A stretch of DNA of 62,905 bases. Source: a virus. Shown here piece by piece: positions 57,839-62,905 of this stretch (position 1 is the stretch's first letter; each line of letters begins with the position of its first letter). The stretch lies in the IMG/VR virus record IMGVR_UViG_3300047175_000033, positions 1 to 62,905 of that record, one strand, 5' to 3'. The notes beneath the pieces are model-generated. The model saw nothing but the letters and a program-made list of their open reading frames with translations, was not told the origin of the DNA and searched no databases. Made by a program: the position numbers and the translations under genes.

Positions 57839-58534
57839 ATGAAACCCCTTGCATGGTCGCACAGTGCGCTGCAGGCGTTCGAGACCTGCCCGCGCCAGTA
57901 CGAAGAGGTCAAGGTGCTGCGCCACTTTCAGGAGCAGCCCAACGACGCGGGGCAGTGGGGCGACCGTTTCCACAAGGAAGCCGAGGCGTTCATTGCCGGC
58001 GTCGTGGCCGGGGCCTACAAGCCGTTGTCGCCTGAGATGCTGCCTTACTCCGCGTACCTCATGCAGTTCATCGGGCGGCCGGGCAAGACGCTGGTGGAGC
58101 AGGAGTACGCGCTCAACATGCAGCTGCAGCCGTGCCAGTTTTTCGACAAGGACGTGTGGTGTCGCGGGATCATTGACGTGCTGTGCATCAATGGCCACGT
58201 GGCCGATGTCGACGACCACAAGACCGGCAAGAACCGCAAGAAGGACATGCAGCAGCTGATCATCTTCGCGCTGCTGACCTTCTATCACCACCCGGAAGTG
58301 GACACTGTGCGCACCGCGTTCCACTGGGTACAGCAGGGCTTTGGCGAGGCGGCCAAGGATCGTGAGACGTTCTATCGCCACCAGATCAATGACCTGTGGG
58401 CGACGCTGATCCCGAAGCTGCAGCGTTACAAGGCAGCGTTCGACGCCGGCATTTTCCCGGCCAAAAAGAGCGGGCTGTGCAAGAAGCATTGCGTGGTGGA
58501 CACATGCGAATACTGGGGCGGGGGGCGGCGATGA
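57839..58534 (+). CDS. PD-(D/E)XK exonuclease (RecB/Cas4-like)
   Basis: A 231-residue nuclease. SHSALQAFETCPRQYEEVKVLRHF is the opening of the RecB-like fold, with a helical GDRFHKEAEAF. The catalytic core is RGIIDVL (about 109) and VDDHKTGK (about 124-131). Four cysteines, one at residue 17 and three in LCKKHCVVDTCEY near the end, could hold an iron-sulphur cluster as in Cas4 and AddB. It likely processes DNA ends in phage recombination. Confidence 0.88.
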   Translation: MKPLAWSHSALQAFETCPRQYEEVKVLRHFQEQPNDAGQWGDRFHKEAEAFIAGVVAGAYKPLSPEMLPYSAYLMQFIGRPGKTLVEQEYALNMQLQPCQFFDKDVWCRGIIDVLCINGHVADVDDHKTGKNRKKDMQQLIIFALLTFYHHPEVDTVRTAFHWVQQGFGEAAKDRETFYRHQINDLWATLIPKLQRYKAAFDAGIFPAKKSGLCKKHCVVDTCEYWGGGRR

Positions 58535-58650
58535 AAACGCTGAGGGCTTATGCGCAGGGTGTCCTGATGGCCGTCGTTGCGTGGGCCGTGGTGATGGGGA
58601 TCATCTGGATCGTCACGTCGCTCGCGGATGCGTTTGATCATATCCAGTGA
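58531..58650 (+). CDS. Tiny membrane protein
   Basis: A 39-residue protein overlapping the exonuclease stop (ATGA). A basic start MKTLRAYAQ precedes one membrane span, GVLMAVVAWAVVMGIIWIVT. No family is recognised. Coupling to a nuclease is unusual and its purpose is unclear. Confidence 0.6.
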   Translation: MKTLRAYAQGVLMAVVAWAVVMGIIWIVTSLADAFDHIQ

Positions 58651-58662
58651 GCCTCGTACCCT

Positions 58663-58950
58663 GTGACAGAAGAAGGAAAAGTTAAGGCCAAGGTCAAGCG
58701 CCTCTTCAAGAAGTACGAGGTGTATTGGCACATGCCGGTGCAGAACGGGATGGGTGAGCCCACGCTTGATTTCGTGGCTTGCCTGCGCGGATTTTTCATA
58801 TCAGTCGAGACCAAGGCGGCGGGCAAGAAACCTACGGCGCGGCAACAGATCACCATGGCGGCGATGCGTGCGGCTGGCGCGTTTGTCTTCGTGGTCTCCA
58901 ACGACGCCGAGCTGCTCGTGCTTGAGTGCTACCTGCAACTTCTATCATGA
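58663..58950 (+). CDS. VRR-NUC domain nuclease
   Basis: A 95-residue stand-alone VRR-NUC. Conserved blocks are MPVQNGMGEPTLDFVACLRGFFISVETKAAGKKPTARQ, with E-x-K in VETKA. Such enzymes resolve or nick branched DNA during phage recombination. It starts with GTG and has a poor ribosome site. It is coupled to the helicase gene by ATGA. Confidence 0.87.
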   Translation: MTEEGKVKAKVKRLFKKYEVYWHMPVQNGMGEPTLDFVACLRGFFISVETKAAGKKPTARQQITMAAMRAAGAFVFVVSNDAELLVLECYLQLLS

Positions 58951-60542
58951 TCGTCCATACTCCGAGCAAGAGCCTGCTGCTGAAAGTGCGGCCCAAAGCG
59001 CTCGCCGCGCTGCGGGATATTTTTCCGTCGCACAGCCGGCTGATGGATTACGAGGGGCATAACCTCGCGCTGCCGCTTAATCTCGCGGTGGTCAAGGTGC
59101 TGCGCAACATGGGCATCAAGGCGCCAAGCCCGGTTCGCTTCTTCTATGACTTCCCACGGCCGGCGCGTTTTGAAACGATCTTCGACCACCAGTATTCGAC
59201 AGTCGACTTTCTCACGCTGCACCCGCGCTGCTTCGTACTGAACGAGCAGGGCACCAGCAAGACGGCAAGCGCCCTGTGGGCCGCTGACTACCTGATGCGT
59301 CTGGGCAAGATCAAGCGTGTGCTGATCTGCGCCAAGCTGTCGACGCTTGAGCAGGTGTGGCTCAACGAAATTTTCGACGTGTGCATGCACCGCACCGCCC
59401 TTGTGCTGCATGACAACGCCGACAAGCGCCGCGCGCTGCTGGCCCAGCCGGTTGACTTCTACATCATCAATCATGATGGCCTGAAGATTCTCGAAGGCGA
59501 CCTGATCGCCCGCAAGGATATCGATCTGGTGATCGTGGATGAGGCGAGCGCATTCCGCAACGGCCAGACAGCGCTGTACCGCTCGCTGGAGAAGGTGATC
59601 AAGGGCCGCAAGGTGTGGCTACTCACGGGCACGCCTTGCCCGAACGCGCCGACCGACGCATGGGCACTCGCGCGGCTGATCGATCGCACCCGCGTGCCGG
59701 ACTACTTCGCCCAGTTCAAGCGTGCCACCATGAATCAGGTGTCAACGCATCGGTGGGTGCCGAAGCCAGGCAGTCATGAGATGGCTTTCGCGGCGATGCA
59801 GCCGGCGATCCGCTTCAAGAAGTCGGACTGCCTGACGCTGCCGCCGGTCACGTACAGCAACCGTCAGTGCGAGCTGAGTGACGAACAGAAAGTGGCCTAC
59901 GGCCAGATGAAAAACCATCTGGTGGCCACCGCCAATGCGACGCAGATCAGCGCGGTGAACGCGGCCGACAAGATCAGCAAGCTGCGCCAGATTCTGATCG
60001 GTGCCATCAAGGACCCGGTCACGGGCGCGTACGTGGTGCTCGACCACAAGCCGCGCCTGAAGGTGTTGCTTGAGACGATCGAAGAGGCGAGCGCCAAGGT
60101 GCTGATCATCGTGCCATTCAAGGGCATCGTGCCGGTGCTGCAGGCTGAGATCAACGCGTGGCACGACAAGCGCAAGGATGGGCGGCGCGCGGCAGTGGTC
60201 AATGGCGACGTGTCGCAGACCAGGCGCAACCAGATTTTCCAGGACTTCCGTGACGACCAGAGTCTCACCGAGATGATCTGCCACCCGAAGGTCATGGCCC
60301 ACGGCCTGAACCTGACGCAGGCTGACCTCATGATTTTCTATGCGCCGATCAACAGCAACGAGGAAAGCATGCAGGTGATGGACCGGATCAATCGCCCAGG
60401 ACAAACCCGCAAGATGACCATCGTGCGCATGTTCGCGAACCAGCTGGAAAAAGAGATTTATGCCGTGGTAGAAGGGCGCGCACTGAATCAGGAGTCGATC
60501 CTGTCGCTGTACAAGAAGGCTCTCGCCGTTTTTGACTATTGA
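58947..60542 (+). CDS. SNF2-type helicase
   Basis: A 531-residue superfamily 2 ATPase. Motif I is EQGTSKTAS (about 98), motif II VDEASAF (about 198), motif III LLTGTPCPNAP (about 228) and motif VI DRINRPGQTRK (about 478-488), the R-x-x-R-x-G-Q pattern of SNF2 family enzymes. It likely remodels or translocates DNA during recombination-dependent replication together with the two nucleases before it. The ATG at 58947 overlaps the upstream stop; a start seven codons earlier is possible. Confidence 0.9.
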   Translation: MIVHTPSKSLLLKVRPKALAALRDIFPSHSRLMDYEGHNLALPLNLAVVKVLRNMGIKAPSPVRFFYDFPRPARFETIFDHQYSTVDFLTLHPRCFVLNEQGTSKTASALWAADYLMRLGKIKRVLICAKLSTLEQVWLNEIFDVCMHRTALVLHDNADKRRALLAQPVDFYIINHDGLKILEGDLIARKDIDLVIVDEASAFRNGQTALYRSLEKVIKGRKVWLLTGTPCPNAPTDAWALARLIDRTRVPDYFAQFKRATMNQVSTHRWVPKPGSHEMAFAAMQPAIRFKKSDCLTLPPVTYSNRQCELSDEQKVAYGQMKNHLVATANATQISAVNAADKISKLRQILIGAIKDPVTGAYVVLDHKPRLKVLLETIEEASAKVLIIVPFKGIVPVLQAEINAWHDKRKDGRRAAVVNGDVSQTRRNQIFQDFRDDQSLTEMICHPKVMAHGLNLTQADLMIFYAPINSNEESMQVMDRINRPGQTRKMTIVRMFANQLEKEIYAVVEGRALNQESILSLYKKALAVFDY

Positions 60543-60615
60543 AGTTACTTGGCATAACGAAGAGAATAGTTACATTCGTTATTTGTGTAGTGGTACTACT
60601 TGAAAGGAGCTAGTG
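60543..60615 (+). promoter_or_regulatory. Intergenic region with variant early element
   Basis: AGTTACATTCGTTAT (60568-60582) aligns with the elements at 45903 and 49537, and GTAGT/ACTAC form a short palindrome (60587-60599). No good -10 is spaced behind it. An ACTTGAAAGGAGCTAGTG leader leads into the next gene. Confidence 0.4.
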
Positions 60616-61062
60616 ATGAGCAAGATGGATGACAAGGTGCTGGAGGCGTTTCTGCTGACGATCCCCTCCATGCCGATCGAGAAGCGCGTCAAGCTGTTTA
60701 TCAAGACGCGCGCTGCGAAGGCGGCGGCGAAGAAAGAGTTCGATGCACAGGAGAAGCAGTTCAACCAGATCATGGAGCGCTGTGAAAACTCCATGCTTAA
60801 AGAAGCGGACGGGCAGGGGGTCACGGGCTTTACCACGCCGTGGGGTACTACCTACACCGCTGAGGAAATGAAGATTTCGATCGCCGACGACAGCGCTTTC
60901 TTTGGCTTCGTCAAGAATCTCGGCGATCTGGATTTCTTCGAACGCCGTGTGTCGTCCACACACGTTAAGCAATACATGGAGCTGAACGGTGGCCATCTCC
61001 CACCGGGGCTCAATGTATTCCGGGAGCGCGTCATGCGCGTACGCAAGGCAGGCGACAAATGA
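60616..61062 (+). CDS. Conserved replication-cluster protein
   Basis: A 148-residue protein. A helical N-terminus (KVLEAFLLTIPSMPIEKRVKLFIKTRAAKAAAKKEFDAQEKQFNQIMERCENSML) and GFTTPWGTTYTAEEMKISIADDSAF form a pattern seen beside ssDNA-binding genes in podoviruses. It probably binds DNA or the ssDNA-binding protein. It overlaps the exonuclease gene by four bases. Confidence 0.7.
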   Translation: MSKMDDKVLEAFLLTIPSMPIEKRVKLFIKTRAAKAAAKKEFDAQEKQFNQIMERCENSMLKEADGQGVTGFTTPWGTTYTAEEMKISIADDSAFFGFVKNLGDLDFFERRVSSTHVKQYMELNGGHLPPGLNVFRERVMRVRKAGDK

Positions 61063-61634
61063 CCATTGAAAACCCCAGCGCCACCGATGTGATGGTGGAC
61101 CTCGAAACGCTCGGACGTGATCCGTATGCACCGGTCCTCTCGATCGGCGCCTGCGCCTTCACCTTCGACGAGACGCCCATTGAAGACACCTTCTATGTGG
61201 CGATCGACATCGCTTCGTCTGTCGAGCTGGGCCTGCGCCCTGACGGCGACACGATCAAGTGGTGGGCACAGCAGGAGGATGCCGCACGCTCACGGGCCTT
61301 TAACGACCCGGAAGCGGTGAGCCTGCCCCTTGCGCTCGATGCTTTCACGGACTGGATGCACAGCCGGCCCGTGGACGTCTGGGGTAACTCGGCGCGCTTC
61401 GATCTCGGAATTCTCGAAGCGGCCTACAAGGCATGTCGCAAGGTAGTGCCGTGGGACTGGTGGCGCGAGCGCTGCTATCGCTCGGTGAAGAGTTTGCCAG
61501 GGGCAAAGCGTACGCCTCTGGAGCGTTTTGGCACGCATCACAACGCGCTCGATGATGCGATCAGCCAGGCAGTTCATCTGCGCAAGCTGTACCGGGCGCT
61601 GGGTCTGACTCAACAGGCTGCGACGGCGGCCTAA
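61059..61634 (+). CDS. DnaQ-like 3'-5' exonuclease
   Basis: A 191-residue exonuclease of the DEDDh fold. DVMVDLETLG (Exo I) lies at about residues 10-19, a VWGNSARFDLGILEAAY block near 107 (Exo II) and HHNALDDAISQA near 159 (Exo III with the catalytic His). It resembles the Rv2179c/ExoVIII-like group. It is separate from the proofreading domain of the polymerase and may trim recombination ends or RNA. Confidence 0.88.
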   Translation: MTIENPSATDVMVDLETLGRDPYAPVLSIGACAFTFDETPIEDTFYVAIDIASSVELGLRPDGDTIKWWAQQEDAARSRAFNDPEAVSLPLALDAFTDWMHSRPVDVWGNSARFDLGILEAAYKACRKVVPWDWWRERCYRSVKSLPGAKRTPLERFGTHHNALDDAISQAVHLRKLYRALGLTQQAATAA

Positions 61635-61646
61635 CTGGAGAATAAA

Positions 61647-62894
61647 ATGAGCAACATTATCCCTTTCAATGCTACGGCGGAACTGCCCGCCCACCTGATG
61701 GCCCTGTTCGGCGACGATAGCAATATCGCCCCGCGCAATACCATCGACATGCTGGGCTACAAGGGCAAGCAGTTCAGTATCACGGTGGGCGGCAAGCGCA
61801 CCGAGCTGCAGAAGAAGGACAGCGATACGGGCGAGCTGCTGCCGGTGCAGGTCATCAACCTCGTGGTGCTCGACCACAACAAGGGCCGCTCGCGTGCGTT
61901 CTACGAGGGCGACTATGTAGACGGCGCGAACAAGGCGCCGCGCTGCTCGTCGTTCGATGGCATCAAGCCGGACGCATCGGTCAAGGACCCCTGCGCGGCC
62001 ACGTGCGCGAGCTGCCCGAACGCCGTCAAGGGTTCGAAGATCAACGAGAGCGGGGCACAGACCACGGCATGCGCACCGAACAAGCGTATTGTCGTAGTGC
62101 CGCCGGGCGAGCAGATCGCCAAGCATCCGCCGTTGCTGCTGAAGCTGGCGCAGACTTCGGTATGGGACAAGAACAACGCGGAGAACGAGGCCAAGGGCTG
62201 GTTCGCGTGGGATCAGTTCGTGGACATGCTGCGCGCCCGCAACGCCAAGCACACCGCCGCCGTCGAGACCAAGGTCAAGTTCGACACCCGCGTGCCGTAC
62301 CCGAAGCTGCTGTTCTCTGCAACGCGTTGGCTGAATCCTGAAGAAGCCATTGCGGCCAAGGCGGTGATGGCCGAGAAGGCTGACGAGATCGCCAAGATTC
62401 TGAACGGCGACGGCAATGACGGCGTCGCAGGATCGGGCGTGTCGCAGGACGGCGTCGAGGCGGTGGGCGACAAGGTGACCAACGCCAACACCGATGACAT
62501 CGCGGCCACGGCAGCGGCAGCAGCGGCAGCTACGGCAGCGGCAGCGGCCACGGCGGCAGCGGCAGCGGCGGCCGAGAAGGAGCGCAAGGCCAAGGCCAAG
62601 AAGGAGCGCCAGCAGGCGGCCGAAGCGGCAGCAGCAGCGGCAGCAGCGGCAGCGGCAGCAGCGGCGGCAGCAGCGGCCGAAGAGGACGAGGACGACGGCG
62701 CCGGGGCATGGGGCGGTGGTGACGACACGGCGGTGGCCACGAAACCTGTGGCGGCAGCACCGGCCGCCAAGGCGGCTCCGGCGGTCGCAGCTGAGGTAGT
62801 GGACGCAGCACCGGCCGCCAGCGGCGCCACGGTCGTTTCCGGCACGCCGGACGGCCTGAAGAGCCTGCTGGATAACTGGGACGACAACGAGTAA
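61647..62894 (+). CDS. ssDNA-binding-type protein with poly-Ala linker and acidic tail
   Basis: A 415-residue protein. Residues 1-235 are globular, with a Cys cluster (DPCAATCASCPNAV and a further Cys about 20 residues later). Residues about 290-350 are nearly pure Ala broken by a Lys/Arg helix. The last nine residues, LLDNWDDNE, are an acidic tip as in SSB proteins. Position at the end of the replication operon supports an ssDNA-binding role; the OB fold itself is not obvious. A shortened copy of its end opens the window. Confidence 0.75.
   Translation: MSNIIPFNATAELPAHLMALFGDDSNIAPRNTIDMLGYKGKQFSITVGGKRTELQKKDSDTGELLPVQVINLVVLDHNKGRSRAFYEGDYVDGANKAPRCSSFDGIKPDASVKDPCAATCASCPNAVKGSKINESGAQTTACAPNKRIVVVPPGEQIAKHPPLLLKLAQTSVWDKNNAENEAKGWFAWDQFVDMLRARNAKHTAAVETKVKFDTRVPYPKLLFSATRWLNPEEAIAAKAVMAEKADEIAKILNGDGNDGVAGSGVSQDGVEAVGDKVTNANTDDIAATAAAAAAATAAAAATAAAAAAAEKERKAKAKKERQQAAEAAAAAAAAAAAAAAAAAAEEDEDDGAGAWGGGDDTAVATKPVAAAPAAKAAPAVAAEVVDAAPAASGATVVSGTPDGLKSLLDNWDDNE
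62500..62690 (+). repeat. GCA/GCG low-complexity tract
   Basis: About 190 bases are mainly GCA and GCG codons, interrupted once by a Lys/Arg-rich stretch. It encodes the poly-Ala linker and is prone to slippage and misassembly. Confidence 0.8.
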
Positions 62895-62905
62895 TAACTA
62901 TCGGG

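Overview
This window is one essentially complete genome of a short-tailed (podovirus-like) phage of about 62.7 kb. Its last 211 bases recur as the first 160 bases with one 51-base in-frame deletion, so the contig closes into a circle. High G+C, an N4-gp56-type capsid protein, a TrfA-type plasmid initiator, BpH3-style H-NS proteins and glycine-rich tail fibres point to a host in the Burkholderiales (Burkholderia, Ralstonia or a relative). I did not identify an integrase or recombinase, tRNA, CRISPR array or insertion sequence. The plasmid-type replication and partition genes suggest a phage-plasmid that keeps its prophage as an episome; that lifestyle is inferred.

Layout. (1) 0.2-4.5 kb, plus strand: a small HTH protein, a primase-helicase fusion and two small proteins, continuing the replication operon that ends the window. 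(2) 4.5-6.6 kb, minus strand: an orphan BrxR/CapW-type winged helix, two H-NS-like proteins around a Cys4 protein, and a TrfA-like replication initiator. (3) 6.6-7.3 kb: a plasmid-style origin with a DnaA box, six phased 17-bp iterons, an AT-rich stretch, a possible small RNA with a strong terminator, and the parA promoter. (4) 7.3-9.5 kb, plus strand: ParA, a ribbon-helix-helix partner and four small genes. (5) 9.35-11.4 kb, minus strand: lysis cassette of membrane proteins, a lytic transglycosylase, a small membrane protein and nested spanins. (6) 11.5-40.6 kb, minus strand: the virion genes, transcribed from small terminase through large terminase, portal, scaffold, capsid, head-tail and tail proteins and a 2,255-residue internal virion protein to the tail fibres. 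(7) 40.97-62.9 kb, plus strand: about 40 mostly small early and middle genes, then a MoxR-type ATPase/VWA module, DNA polymerase A, nucleases, a SNF2-type helicase, a DnaQ-like exonuclease and an acid-tailed ssDNA-binding-type protein.

How it works together. Two replication programs coexist. TrfA, iterons, DnaA and ParA/RHH would copy and segregate a low-copy episome. The primase-helicase, DNA polymerase A, nucleases and exonucleases would serve lytic replication. The early region carries its own regulatory grammar. At least eight intergenic hairpins share a GGACATTCCGG stem, one of them with changes compensated in both arms. About ten genes share an AACTTGTTAGGAGA-like leader, and a 19-base promoter-like element recurs. 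These dispersed elements, the 450-residue duplicated-domain protein at 46 kb and the three-gene MoxR/VWA module are the least explained parts of the genome.
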